Origin: Pedobacter sandarakinus
Lineage (GTDB): Bacteria > Bacteroidota > Bacteroidia > Sphingobacteriales > Sphingobacteriaceae
NCBI RefSeq assembly: GCF_026240095.1
Contig: NZ_JAPIVG010000002.1
Location: 372,001 to 436,000, forward strand
Length of the DNA stretch: 64,000 nucleotides
Reading direction: 5' to 3'
How positions within the stretch are numbered: the stretch's first letter is position 1; each line of letters starts with the position of its first letter. A model generated the notes under the pieces. That model worked only from the letters and a program-made list of their open reading frames with translations. It had not been told where the DNA came from and did not search any database. This document shows, in pieces, positions 28,643 through 37,235 of the stretch. The position numbers and the translations under genes were made by a program.

Positions 28643-29794
28643 ATGGAAATTAACCTTCAAGAAAAATTTGCCGAACAATATTACAAAAATGCTGATGCTG
28701 TTTATTTTACACCAGGTAGGGTAAACTTAATAGGTGAACATATTGATTATAACGGGGGCCTGGTTATGCCTTGCGCTATTACTTTGGGAACCTGGCTTGC
28801 CATTGCTCCGAATACAGAAGGGAAATTTAGATTTAAAAGTGTAAATTTTGAGGAGTTTGTTGAAGCAGATACGAAATCAACGTACAGTAAAAACGGGGGG
28901 TTATGGAGCAATTATCCGCTTGGTATTATTAATGAATTTGTTAAAGATGGTAAGGATATTTCTGGTATGGATTTTCTATTTTACGGCAATATCCCTATTG
29001 GCTCTGGTTTATCTTCATCGGCCTCTATTGAGATTGCTACCGCATTTGCACTTAACGACTATTTAAATCTTGGCTATGATAAGTTAGATCTGGTAAAAAT
29101 TGCCAAAAGCGTTGAGAACAATTTCATCGGACTAAATTCGGGTATAATGGATCAGTTTGCCGTTGCATTCGGAGAAAAGGATAAAGCTATTGTATTGGAT
29201 TGCGAAACATTAAAATATAAAATGGTTGATGTTAATCTTGGAAATTACGTACTTGCCATCATTAATACAAACAAGCCACGCGAATTGGCAGATTCAAAAT
29301 ATAATGAGCGGGTGGCCGAATGCCAATCTGCTTTGCAACTGCTAAACAAAGAAATCAAATTAAATAATTTATGCGAATTGAATGCAGAGAAATTCGCACT
29401 CCACAGTCACCTAATTGAGGATAAAACCATCTTAGACCGGGCTACACACGTGGTTAAAGAGAACGATCGGGTACATATGGCGGCCAAAGCATTAAATACC
29501 GGCGGCCTGCAGGAGTTTGGTCGGTTGATGTATGCCTCCCATCAATCGCTAAGAACACTTTACGAGGTTAGCGGACCAGAATTGGATGCGGTTGTCGACT
29601 TTTGTTATACCTACCCAAATGTTATAGGGGCACGTATGACAGGTGCTGGTTTCGGAGGATGTGCCATCGCATTGCTTGAAAAGGGTTTCGAAGAAGATTT
29701 TGCTAAACATCTCACCGACTATTACGTCGCAAAAATTGGCTATCCAGCGGCAATATATATTAGCCAAATTGGCAACGGCCCGGTTAAACTTTAG
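28643..29794 (+). CDS. galK: Galactokinase
   Basis: A 383-residue GHMP kinase that phosphorylates alpha-D-galactose. The ATG at 28643 (MEINLQEKF) is used because the upstream extension is hydrophobic and unlike the family. The galactokinase signature GRVNLIGEHIDYNGG is at the N-terminus, the ATP-binding loop PIGSGLSSSASIEIA near residue 115, and the third motif GARMTGAGFGGCAIAL near 330. The length is normal. Its divergent neighbour galM supplies the alpha anomer. A SpoU methyltransferase gene follows 20 bp downstream. Confidence 0.97.
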   Translation: MEINLQEKFAEQYYKNADAVYFTPGRVNLIGEHIDYNGGLVMPCAITLGTWLAIAPNTEGKFRFKSVNFEEFVEADTKSTYSKNGGLWSNYPLGIINEFVKDGKDISGMDFLFYGNIPIGSGLSSSASIEIATAFALNDYLNLGYDKLDLVKIAKSVENNFIGLNSGIMDQFAVAFGEKDKAIVLDCETLKYKMVDVNLGNYVLAIINTNKPRELADSKYNERVAECQSALQLLNKEIKLNNLCELNAEKFALHSHLIEDKTILDRATHVVKENDRVHMAAKALNTGGLQEFGRLMYASHQSLRTLYEVSGPELDAVVDFCYTYPNVIGARMTGAGFGGCAIALLEKGFEEDFAKHLTDYYVAKIGYPAAIYISQIGNGPVKL

Positions 29795-29814
29795 ACCATA
29801 CCAGCAATAAAGAT

Positions 29815-30345
29815 ATGAGGAAATTGAAATTAGATGAGCTGAATCGCTTGGATGTTGAAGAGTTTAAGGCGCAAGATAAACTGCCGGTAGTAGCGGTGCT
29901 TGATAATGTTAGGAGCATGCATAATGTTGGTTCTATCTTCCGTACAGCCGATGGTTTTGCATTGGAACAGGTAATTCTTTGTGGCATTACGGCCCAGCCA
30001 CCACACCGCGAAATCGAAAAAACAGCATTGGGTGCAACCCAGTCTGTAGCATGGTCGCATTATGCCGACACTTTGTCTGCTATCGAATCCTTGCGTGCTG
30101 AAGGATACGAAATTATTGCTATTGAACAGGCAGAAAATAGCACCATGCTAAATACTTTTACTCCCGACCAGAACAAAAAATACGCCCTGATATTTGGTAA
30201 TGAAGTTGATGGCGTGAGCGATGATGTGATGCATACCATCGACGCCTGTATCGAAATTCCCCAGTTTGGAACGAAACATTCATTTAATATTGTAATTTCA
30301 GCTGGTATCGTATTTTGGGATTTCTTCGCAAAACTGAAATTATAA
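29815..30345 (+). CDS. SpoU/TrmH-family RNA 2'-O-methyltransferase
   Basis: A 176-residue SPOUT methyltransferase. The three SpoU motifs are visible: DNVRSMHNVGSIFRTADGF near residue 30, LIFGNEVDGVSDDVM near 120, and IPQFGTKHSFNIVISAGIVFWDF at the C-terminus (split as IPQFGTKHSFN). These make the trefoil-knot SAM site. It lacks the substrate-binding N-terminal domain of larger relatives, so the target (tRNA or rRNA nucleotide) cannot be named. It is probably read through from galK. Confidence 0.93.
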   Translation: MRKLKLDELNRLDVEEFKAQDKLPVVAVLDNVRSMHNVGSIFRTADGFALEQVILCGITAQPPHREIEKTALGATQSVAWSHYADTLSAIESLRAEGYEIIAIEQAENSTMLNTFTPDQNKKYALIFGNEVDGVSDDVMHTIDACIEIPQFGTKHSFNIVISAGIVFWDFFAKLKL

Positions 30346-30780
30346 CCCGGAATCACAAGATTAATTCTAGCATTAATAGCGCTTATCTATTCAATTTTGG
30401 TATCAAAGTTATCTTGTGTTTTAATCATTTTCTTAATCATGATCTATATTTTCACGGATACTTGGCGCAAGCGCTTGATAACTGCTTATTAAATAACCCG
30501 CATTAAGCATTAAAAAACTGAATCTTCACGCAATACAGATAGAATTTGCTCGATCAATAGTATTCTAGCTTTAGATGTTAGGTAAATTGTATAGAATAAA
30601 ATACACTTTTTGATTTAATTTCCTATCTACGGTAACATTATTGTGAAATATTTTATTTTTCGTAATCTTTTGATTTATTGGATGTTGAAGTAATCTTAAT
30701 TCTTTTGGCAGGGTTTTTTCTTATAAGCACGAAACAGTAACCTAATAAAACTGTTAAGTGATTATTAATAAAAAATAAAA
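30346..30780. other. 435-bp intergenic region upstream of the OmpA gene
   Basis: No ORF of coding character. It holds a 10-bp palindrome CAAGCGCTTG (30468-30477) of unknown meaning and a sigma-54-like site at 30705-30720. The leader to the OmpA gene is long and AT-rich. Confidence 0.5.
30705..30720 (+). promoter_or_regulatory. Sigma-54-like -24/-12 site upstream of ompA-like gene
   Basis: TTGGCAG followed at the right spacing by TTTC (consensus TGGCAC-N5-TTGC). The -24 GG is intact; the -12 GC reads TC. It would place transcription about 45-50 bp before the ATG. Confidence 0.35.
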
Positions 30781-32064
30781 ATGAATACGAGAATTACAAA
30801 ATCAACAATGTTGGTTGCTTTACTAAGCTTATCATCACAATTATTTGCACAAGAAACACCTACCCCATCTGGGAGATTTGGTAAACAATCTTTAAGGACA
30901 TGGAGCGTTGGTGCACACGGAGGTATCTTAAGTCAAAACACTTTCTTAGGCGGAACAAGCGTTAGAGCAGACGAATTCAAAAGCTTCGGTTACGGTGCTT
31001 TTCTTAAAAAGCAAATTTTACCTGCTTTAGGTTTGCAAGCCGACTTTCTACGTGGTGAAATGAAAACCTTTGTTACACCTGCAAACGTTGTACAAAAAAA
31101 CAGTATCAATTGGTCTGGGTCATTAACAGCCGTATTAAACATCGCAAACTTCAGCTTGAATACTGAAAATGCAGTTCTAATTCCATATGTTAAAGCTGGT
31201 GCTGGTTACATGTCTTCAGATTCTGAAGTTGGAGCTACGCAAGTTTTCCAGGATAGAGAAGGATGGTATATCCCAACAGGAGTTGGATTTAAATTTGGTG
31301 TTGCAAAAGGTATCAACATCGATTTAGGTTATGATATCAATTTTATCAAATCATCTCCAACGGTTAAGAATGCTTATCTAGAGAACAGATTTTCTTACTC
31401 ACACGTAGGTCTTGAACTTGCTCTTGGAGATAAAGAAAAATCGCAACTGCAAAACTATAGCGCAATTGCAGATCTTCGTAAACAAAGTGCAGAAGAAAGT
31501 GCAGAGTTAAGAAGAGCATTATCTACAGCAGAGCAAAATGCACAACGTGATAGAGATCAATACGCAAAAGACATGGCTGATGATGATGCTGATGGCGTAG
31601 CAAACAAATTTGATAAATGTGCCGGTACTGCAGCTGGAACAGTAGTTGATGGTTCAGGTTGTCCTTTAGCAGCACCAAAACCTCAAATTATTAAAGAAAC
31701 TACTGTTATTACTGAAGCTGACCGTAAAGTTGTAAAAGATGCAATTGCTAACTTAGAATTTGATTTAGGAAAAGCTACAATTCGTTCTAAATCTTACTCA
31801 TCTCTAAACCGCGTAGCAAGTTTATTAACAGAAAAGAACTTCAGCTTAAAATTAGCTGGTCACACAGATATTACAGGATCAAGAGAATTGAACTTACGTT
31901 TATCTAAAGAAAGAGCTGAGTCTGTAAAAGCTTATTTAGTTTCTCAAGGTGCAAATGCATCGAGAATTGAAGCTACAGGTTACGGACCTGATCAACCAAT
32001 TGCTACAAATAAAACAGCAGCTGGTCGTCAAGAAAACCGTCGTGTAGAGTTTACACTTTATTAG
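30781..32064 (+). CDS. OmpA-family outer-membrane protein
   Basis: A 427-residue outer-membrane protein. A signal peptide ending LFAQ (residue 24) is followed by an eight-strand-like beta-barrel (about 35-220), a coiled helical linker (EESAELRRALSTAEQNAQRD), a thrombospondin type-3-like Ca2+ segment (DDDADGVANKFDKCAGT, near 270), and the OmpA peptidoglycan-binding domain (from about 315, with LAGHTDITGSRELNLRLSKERAESV). It likely anchors the outer membrane to peptidoglycan and may form a pore. Codon use looks highly optimised compared with neighbours, in line with an abundant protein. A very strong terminator follows. Confidence 0.95.
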   Translation: MNTRITKSTMLVALLSLSSQLFAQETPTPSGRFGKQSLRTWSVGAHGGILSQNTFLGGTSVRADEFKSFGYGAFLKKQILPALGLQADFLRGEMKTFVTPANVVQKNSINWSGSLTAVLNIANFSLNTENAVLIPYVKAGAGYMSSDSEVGATQVFQDREGWYIPTGVGFKFGVAKGINIDLGYDINFIKSSPTVKNAYLENRFSYSHVGLELALGDKEKSQLQNYSAIADLRKQSAEESAELRRALSTAEQNAQRDRDQYAKDMADDDADGVANKFDKCAGTAAGTVVDGSGCPLAAPKPQIIKETTVITEADRKVVKDAIANLEFDLGKATIRSKSYSSLNRVASLLTEKNFSLKLAGHTDITGSRELNLRLSKERAESVKAYLVSQGANASRIEATGYGPDQPIATNKTAAGRQENRRVEFTLY

Positions 32065-32080
32065 TCGACAGTACGATTAC

Positions 32081-32116
32081 AAAAAAGGCTCCCGATTTTC
32101 ATCGGGAGCCTTTTTT
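32081..32116. terminator. Strong bidirectional terminator after the OmpA gene
   Basis: AAAAAAGGCTCCCGAT (32081-32096) pairs perfectly with ATCGGGAGCCTTTTTT (32101-32116) around the loop TTTC. It serves the OmpA gene and the convergent DEAD-like gene. Confidence 0.95.
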
Positions 32117-32137
32117 TTGATAAAAAAATATTGGCAA

Positions 32138-33439
32138 TTAGGAAAGGCCTTTTTTATTTTTATAAGTCATTTTTGCTTTAGTGCCTGCGCTGTAATTATA
32201 GTTTTTTAAGTTACTGGCTTTTTTTTCATGGAAAGCAGCTCCCCTGTCTCCAGCCAATTCATCATCGTCTTTCTTTTTCTTTTTAGACTTGGGGGCAACA
32301 TCAACTACTTTTAAATCATCTGGCAAATCAATTACATCCATTCTGTGGCCGATGGCTTGCTCTATTTTCTTCACTTCTCCTAACTCAATATCTGTTGAAA
32401 AAGTAATTGCTACAACCTCACTGCTCTCATCATTTTTAACAATTCGTTGGATAAACATTTCTTTCTGTTCTGGCAATTCGAAATGAATGATAAATGGTAT
32501 ACCTTGAATATCCAAATCTCCAAGGTTCTCATTAGCCACTATAAGTATTCTCGATTCAGCGTTAGCTTTGAAATCTTCAATATCATCATAACCTTGATCA
32601 TCAAAAAATAAAGGTTTATAGATAGCGATTTCGTTCTCTTTTTGGTGGTTAAAATTTTTGAAAACAGTTTGCGCTGTTAAACGTGTATTTACAAATATGA
32701 TGACTTTATCGAAAAAATCGACATCATCAAGAAGTAGAGTAAGTAAGTTGAGCTTTGTTCTAAAATTGGGAACCAAATATAACATCTGAGGATAAACTTC
32801 AGCCTGTTTTTCGCCTATCTCATCAACTGTTATTGTTGCGGTGGCGTCTTTCATAAATGGCGCTAACATGTGATTGAGTTTCTCGTGTATCACTTCCGTA
32901 AATACTACATGCTGAGACTTGTATGCGCTGTTAGCAAGCTCAACAACAGGTAATTGCAAACCTTTCTTTACTATTAACTCGGCATTATCAACGATAAATA
33001 ACTGAATTTTGTTCGTATTTAGAGCTAATTTTAGATAGAGCGCACGGGCACGATCTGGAACGGCAACTATAATATCGCAACCATCTGTTATTTCGTTCAT
33101 CTGTGATTCTACCGCTCCACGACTATCGATCCCCAAAATTCTGAATGTATTGTTCCTATTTAATAAAGTAAACTGGGCGATTACATGATCTACATGTTCT
33201 GCATCAGGAACGAGTATCAAAGCCCGCGGCGCCTCTTCAAAGGCATATTTTAACTTCATTAACGTTGCCAAAACATACGTTGTTGTTTTTCCTGATCCTT
33301 CTGGCCCTATGGCAATCACATCCTGACCACCTAAAATCCGCGACATCGTCCTGATTTGAATCTCTTTGGGAGTTAAAAATCCTGCTTCAGTCATCGCAGC
33401 TACAAGTGGTTTACTAAGTTTTAATTTATCTAATGACAC
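32138..33439 (-). CDS. Degenerate DEAD-box helicase-like protein
   Basis: A 433-residue two-RecA-domain protein of DEAD-box RNA helicase shape. The Q-motif region and Walker A are intact (GFLTPKEIQ; GPEGSGKTT, residues 45-53). Motif II reads VDNAEL (Asp151-Glu154) instead of DEAD; motif III is not SAT (VVFTEV). The HRxGRxGR arginine-finger motif VI is replaced by a sequence around FIQRIVKND. ATP binding may remain, but coupled hydrolysis and unwinding are doubtful. The C-terminus is a basic, lysine-rich tail (PKSKKKKKDDDE) that could bind RNA. It may be a non-helicase RNA clamp; this is inference from the motifs. Confidence 0.82.
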   Translation of the reverse strand: MSLDKLKLSKPLVAAMTEAGFLTPKEIQIRTMSRILGGQDVIAIGPEGSGKTTTYVLATLMKLKYAFEEAPRALILVPDAEHVDHVIAQFTLLNRNNTFRILGIDSRGAVESQMNEITDGCDIIVAVPDRARALYLKLALNTNKIQLFIVDNAELIVKKGLQLPVVELANSAYKSQHVVFTEVIHEKLNHMLAPFMKDATATITVDEIGEKQAEVYPQMLYLVPNFRTKLNLLTLLLDDVDFFDKVIIFVNTRLTAQTVFKNFNHQKENEIAIYKPLFFDDQGYDDIEDFKANAESRILIVANENLGDLDIQGIPFIIHFELPEQKEMFIQRIVKNDESSEVVAITFSTDIELGEVKKIEQAIGHRMDVIDLPDDLKVVDVAPKSKKKKKDDDELAGDRGAAFHEKKASNLKNYNYSAGTKAKMTYKNKKGLS

Positions 33440-33621
33440 GTCTTCTCGTTTTGGAATTGCAAATATCTTTAAAATAATTAAGCTTTTAGCAAATTCATCT
33501 TCCAGATAGGAAAACTGTTATTGATGTTATTTTAATCTCGAGAAAACATTTTACTCAGTTTTAGGTTTTTAATACAATTCACATTATACTAATCTATTAC
33601 AGATTAATTTGTTTGGTTTAA

Positions 33622-33651
33622 AAAAGGGATTTATGGATATAAATCCCTTTT
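33622..33651. terminator. Orphan hairpin terminator between two divergent genes
   Basis: AAAAGGGATTTAT (33622-33634) pairs perfectly with ATAAATCCCTTTT (33639-33651) around GGAT, with T-rich sequence on both sides. It lies in the 269-bp gap between the starts of two divergent genes, where no annotated transcript ends. Confidence 0.75.
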
Positions 33652-33708
33652 ATTTTTAACAGGCTGATTAAACCTTATATTAGCGTTTTAAGTTTACCAA
33701 TTTTACTG

Positions 33709-34731
33709 ATGAACAGAAAACTTTTCCTTTCTTCATTTGCAGCAGCCACTACCTTACTGCCTTGTTTTAAAACTTTTGCCAATATCACCGCAACTGAAAA
33801 CCTCACTTTCAAAATACCACCGTATTTACAACCTGGAGACACGATTGGTATTACAAGCCCGGCGGGTTATATTACGCTAGCCCAGATTCAATCTTCAGTA
33901 ATAGAAATGGAGCGTTGGGGTTTCAAAGTTAAAATTGGAGAAACCATTGGTAAAAAGGATTTTACTTACGGTGGAACCGACGATGAGCGGTTAAAAGACT
34001 TTCAATCGATGTTAGATGACCCAAATATCACGGCGATCATGTGTGCACGGGGTGGTTATGGTTTTGTTAGGATTATTGACCGTTTAAATTTTGAAAACTT
34101 TGCCAGAAGGCCGAAATGGATTATTGGTTTTAGCGATATAACGGTATTGCACTGTCATTTATCTGCGAACCATCATGTGGCGTCTATCCATTCTAAAATG
34201 TGCAATAGCTTTCCTGATGATTGGGAAAACGCTGATCAAACACAAATGGAAACCATATTGTCAATCAAGAATGCTTTAACTGGAACAGCTTTGGGTTATA
34301 ACGCACCCCCAAACATCAATAATAGAACGGGAAAATCTTCAGGGATTTTAGTTGGTGGCAATCTAAGTATTATCGAAACTTTAGCTGGTAGTGTGTCTGA
34401 CTTAGATACGGCACATAAAATTTTGTTCATAGAAGATACAGGTGAATATCTTTACAGTATCGATCGAATGCTTTGGAATCTAAAACGTAGCGGTAAGCTA
34501 TCAAACCTAAAGGGCTTAATTGTTGGCGGATTCAAAGTTAAGCCTGATGATGTTGGCGAGGAATTCGGAAAGGATATTTATGAAATTGTGAACGAAAAAG
34601 TTCAAGATTATCAATACCCTGTTGCATTCGACTTTCCAGTTGGCCACCAAAGAAACAATTTCGCGTTAAGATGCGGCACTGCCCATTCGTTGTTGGTAGA
34701 TGAATCAGGAACGAAGCTTATTGCAACGTAA
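33709..34731 (+). CDS. LD-carboxypeptidase (peptidase family S66)
   Basis: A 340-residue S66 serine peptidase (LdcA/MccF family). LdcA enzymes remove the terminal D-Ala from murein tetrapeptides in recycling; MccF members cleave microcin C-type amides. The Ser-Glu-His triad is visible: Ser142 in IIGFSDITVLH, Glu in FIEDTGEYLYSID, and His in DFPVGHQRN. The N-terminus (MNRKLFLSSFAAATTLLPCF) looks like a signal or Tat-like leader, so the mature enzyme may be periplasmic. That location fits murein trimming less well for classical LdcA, which is cytosolic. It is convergent with the next gene, 5 bp apart. Confidence 0.9.
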   Translation: MNRKLFLSSFAAATTLLPCFKTFANITATENLTFKIPPYLQPGDTIGITSPAGYITLAQIQSSVIEMERWGFKVKIGETIGKKDFTYGGTDDERLKDFQSMLDDPNITAIMCARGGYGFVRIIDRLNFENFARRPKWIIGFSDITVLHCHLSANHHVASIHSKMCNSFPDDWENADQTQMETILSIKNALTGTALGYNAPPNINNRTGKSSGILVGGNLSIIETLAGSVSDLDTAHKILFIEDTGEYLYSIDRMLWNLKRSGKLSNLKGLIVGGFKVKPDDVGEEFGKDIYEIVNEKVQDYQYPVAFDFPVGHQRNNFALRCGTAHSLLVDESGTKLIAT

Positions 34732-34736
34732 ATATG

Positions 34737-36053
34737 CTAAGCTGTTTTTACTTCATCTTCAGCATAATCTTCCACATCAGTAATGTATTTGTTAATTAAC
34801 AGAAAATCGAACAAAGGTTTAGCTTCGGCCGTAACAGGCATATTTGAAGTTGTGATGACCTGGCTCGTCTTTTTGTCTAAAAAAGGATATGCAAATAGCC
34901 TCACATTAGTATTAAACATATCATTTACATAACTTAACAATTGGCCCGAGTAGTTCTCTCCTTTAAAATTAGTAGAGTTAAATACAAATTTCAAGTTATT
35001 AATATTTGTTGCTAACCCAACGCTTTTAGGCTTACATCTTGCTAAATATTTCGCTAACCGATTGTGTCTGGTGAAGTTAGAAACAATTACAATATTGCCG
35101 GTATCACACATTTCCTGAGCACGCTTAGCTACAAGTTCCAAGTCGATATCATCTGGCGTATCTTTATCATCAGTTAAAACATTCGTTAACAAAACTTCAA
35201 TCATCATGGCTAAATTTCCATCTTGCACATTGTTGGTACGCACAAACTGATCTGTAGCCTTGTTAAATAAATTGAAGTTTGGTAATGATTTCTGACCATA
35301 CTTGGTTCTCAAGATCATGATGTCTTTCTTATACAACAAATCCTTTGCCTGCCTTGGATGAGCATCGGTATCGAAAATTGCTGCTGCAGAGAAATCCTTC
35401 ATGATCATATACAGGTTAAGCAGAATATTGTCTACACCAGGAAAGGCGGGGCCCTTTACTGAAATCAAATCGATTTCTACTGAGCCAATAGTAAGGTTGT
35501 CAGCTAACGATTCTACCATCAATTTGGGATCATTATTATGATGAAACGCGGCATAAACAAGATTTACACCAATAATGCCCAAAACGCGTTGTTGCATATT
35601 TACATCTGTATCGAGCAACCTTACGTGGAAAAAAATCTCATTTGGTAAGCCACCAGGTTTATCCTGGAAACGAATGCCCACCCAACCGTGGGGCTCGTTT
35701 GTTCGTTTGTAGTTAAGTGTGGTCACTGTATCAGCGAATGCAAAAAAAGTACGGCTTTCATACTTCTCGCCAGATAGTCGCTCAGTTAACAATCCAAATT
35801 CATGATCGAGCATCCGCAACAATCTGTTCTGCGACACATATCTACCATTCGTTTCAGCACCATAGATGGCATCGCTAAAAGTCATATCGTATGCAGACAT
35901 CGTTTTCGCAACTGTTCCAGATGCCGCTCCAGCGTTAAAAAAATTTCTTGAAACCTCCTGCCCTGCTCCTATTTCGGCGAAGGTGCCGTAAATACGTGGA
36001 TCAAGATTTATTTTTAATGCTTTACGTTTTGTATCTAGAATTTCTCGTACCAT
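34737..36053 (-). CDS. Conserved protein of unknown function
   Basis: A 438-residue soluble protein with no signal peptide or membrane helix. I chose the ATG at 36053 (MVREILDTKR), since the longer frame needs a TTG lying inside the promoter element. Distinct segments are KALKINLDPRIYGTFAEIG, GQEVSRNFFNAGAAS, and KTMSAYDMTFSDAIYG near the N-terminus. The centre has an alpha/beta look, and the end is acidic. I recognise it as the type of long, well-conserved family found across bacteria, but I cannot assign a reaction and would distrust any automatic name. It stands alone with a near-perfect promoter and a virtually leaderless start. Confidence 0.8.
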   Translation of the reverse strand: MVREILDTKRKALKINLDPRIYGTFAEIGAGQEVSRNFFNAGAASGTVAKTMSAYDMTFSDAIYGAETNGRYVSQNRLLRMLDHEFGLLTERLSGEKYESRTFFAFADTVTTLNYKRTNEPHGWVGIRFQDKPGGLPNEIFFHVRLLDTDVNMQQRVLGIIGVNLVYAAFHHNNDPKLMVESLADNLTIGSVEIDLISVKGPAFPGVDNILLNLYMIMKDFSAAAIFDTDAHPRQAKDLLYKKDIMILRTKYGQKSLPNFNLFNKATDQFVRTNNVQDGNLAMMIEVLLTNVLTDDKDTPDDIDLELVAKRAQEMCDTGNIVIVSNFTRHNRLAKYLARCKPKSVGLATNINNLKFVFNSTNFKGENYSGQLLSYVNDMFNTNVRLFAYPFLDKKTSQVITTSNMPVTAEAKPLFDFLLINKYITDVEDYAEDEVKTA

Positions 36054-36057
36054 GCCG

Positions 36058-36087
36058 CAAAAGTACAAAATTGCATCAGTAGTTCAA
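36058..36087 (-). promoter_or_regulatory. Promoter of the 438-residue unknown protein
   Basis: On the minus strand TTG is followed by 19 bp and TACTTTTG (36058-36065). The -7 element ends four bases before the ATG at 36053, predicting a leaderless or nearly leaderless mRNA. Confidence 0.6.
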
Positions 36088-36240
36088 TTGCAAATGGTCC
36101 ATTTGTTATGGTTAAACACCGATTATGCTGATAAAGTAAGGGATAGCATTAACAAATAAGGTTAGCAACATCCGTTACTAACCTTAAAAAAACCTAAACT
36201 TAAACTATTATGAAAACCCTCTCTTGATGATATTTTAAAA

Positions 36241-36675
36241 TTATGAAACCACAATTTCTTTGTGTTGTATTTTGGCTTCATCTTTTTTGCCAACAATAAC
36301 GTTTAGAATACCATTCTTATAAGCCGCTTCGATGTTTTCGCCATCGGCAGTTTCTGGTAAAGTAAATGATTTGGCAAACGAACTATAGTCGAATTCCTTT
36401 CTACTAAAATCTTTGGTTTGTTGTTGATCATCCTTTTTAACTTCTGCCCAAACAGAAAGTGTATTTTTCTTAAGGTTAATTTGGAAATCTTCCTTGTTTA
36501 ACCCGGGGGCAGCAAGTTCAATTATGTATGCCTTTTCCGTTTCGTATAAGTTCACGTTAGGTGAATGGGCAACCATTTTATTTTTTGTAATGGCATCGCT
36601 AAACAATGAATCAAAAACATTGTTAAAGTAAGGAGCTGTGTTGCGGGTTCTGTTGTTAAAATTTACTAGTGTCAT
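36241..36675 (-). CDS. Small heat-shock protein, Hsp20 family
   Basis: A 144-residue alpha-crystallin-type chaperone that holds unfolding proteins as an oligomer. The alpha-crystallin domain spans about residues 38-130, with the AAPGLNKEDFQINLKKNTLSV region (shown in part as APGLNKEDFQI) and the conserved GILNVIVGKK near residue 115. The N-terminal arm contains NNVFDSLFSD, as in other Bacteroidota Hsp20 proteins. The start codon lies 64 bp from the divergent thioesterase ATG. A weak sigma-54-like site lies upstream at 36715-36731. No HrcA/CIRCE-like inverted repeat is seen. Confidence 0.95.
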   Translation of the reverse strand: MTLVNFNNRTRNTAPYFNNVFDSLFSDAITKNKMVAHSPNVNLYETEKAYIIELAAPGLNKEDFQINLKKNTLSVWAEVKKDDQQQTKDFSRKEFDYSSFAKSFTLPETADGENIEAAYKNGILNVIVGKKDEAKIQHKEIVVS

Positions 36676-36714
36676 ATCGCTAATTTTTATTTTTTCAATT
36701 GATACTAATCGATA

Positions 36715-36731
36715 TTCAACTTATATACCAA
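36715..36731 (-). promoter_or_regulatory. Weak sigma-54-like site upstream of hsp20
   Basis: On the minus strand TTGGTAT, 5 bp, TTGAA. GG and G are 12 bp apart as required, but the -24 TGGCAC and -12 TTGC both deviate. It would place transcription about 30 bp before the ATG. Confidence 0.2.
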
Positions 36732-36739
36732 ACCAAATT

Positions 36740-37231
36740 ATGATGATTTTGAAGACATTATGGCAAAATATTTCTAAAAATAAAGACAAATTGACAGATG
36801 ATTTAACTTTTTCGAGCAATTTTAACTACAAAACGAATATACATACCCGGTTTGTAGATTTTGATTTGATGGGCCATGTAAATAATTCAGTTTACTTTAC
36901 CTATCTAGAAATAGCCAGAACGAACTACTGGGAGGAGATTATCAGGTGGGATTGGAAGAAGACTGGGATTGTGATTGCACACGCGGAAATGGATTATATT
37001 TTACCGATCTTGATGAATGACCGGATTGCCATCCATATACGAACGTCAAGAATTGGGAGTTCGAGTTTCGACTTAGATTACCAAATAGTGAAGGTTAAAG
37101 GAACGGAAGAAGTAATCTGTAGCAAAGGAAAAACCGTTTGCATAGCCATTGACTATGCAACAAAAAAACCCACAGGGGTTCCGGAAGCCGAAAAGCAAAA
37201 AATGATCGGGTTTGAGCAATTGAGCGCATAA
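36740..37231 (+). CDS. Acyl-CoA thioesterase, 4HBT/YbgC type
   Basis: A 163-residue hot-dog-fold thioesterase. The ATG at 36740 is selected; an upstream frame overlaps the hsp20 gene and is not credible. The active-site motif DFDLMGHVNNSVYFTYLE (near residues 35-52), with the catalytic Asp and the GHVNN turn, is typical of YbgC/FadM-like enzymes that hydrolyse acyl-CoA. The first 30 residues are an extension before the fold. It is cytosolic. The acyl chain used cannot be stated. It is convergent with the GlcD-type gene, with a perfect hairpin between them. Confidence 0.9.
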   Translation: MMILKTLWQNISKNKDKLTDDLTFSSNFNYKTNIHTRFVDFDLMGHVNNSVYFTYLEIARTNYWEEIIRWDWKKTGIVIAHAEMDYILPILMNDRIAIHIRTSRIGSSSFDLDYQIVKVKGTEEVICSKGKTVCIAIDYATKKPTGVPEAEKQKMIGFEQLSA

Positions 37232-37235
37232 TTTC

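Noticed and set aside
30468..30477. Palindrome CAAGCGCTTG upstream of the OmpA gene
   Set aside because: Single 10-bp copy without repeats or a partner regulator nearby; ten-base palindromes occur by chance at this scale.
36638..36739. Upstream extension of the thioesterase reading frame
   Set aside because: It overlaps the divergent hsp20 start and its promoter; the ATG at 36740 gives the normal family length.
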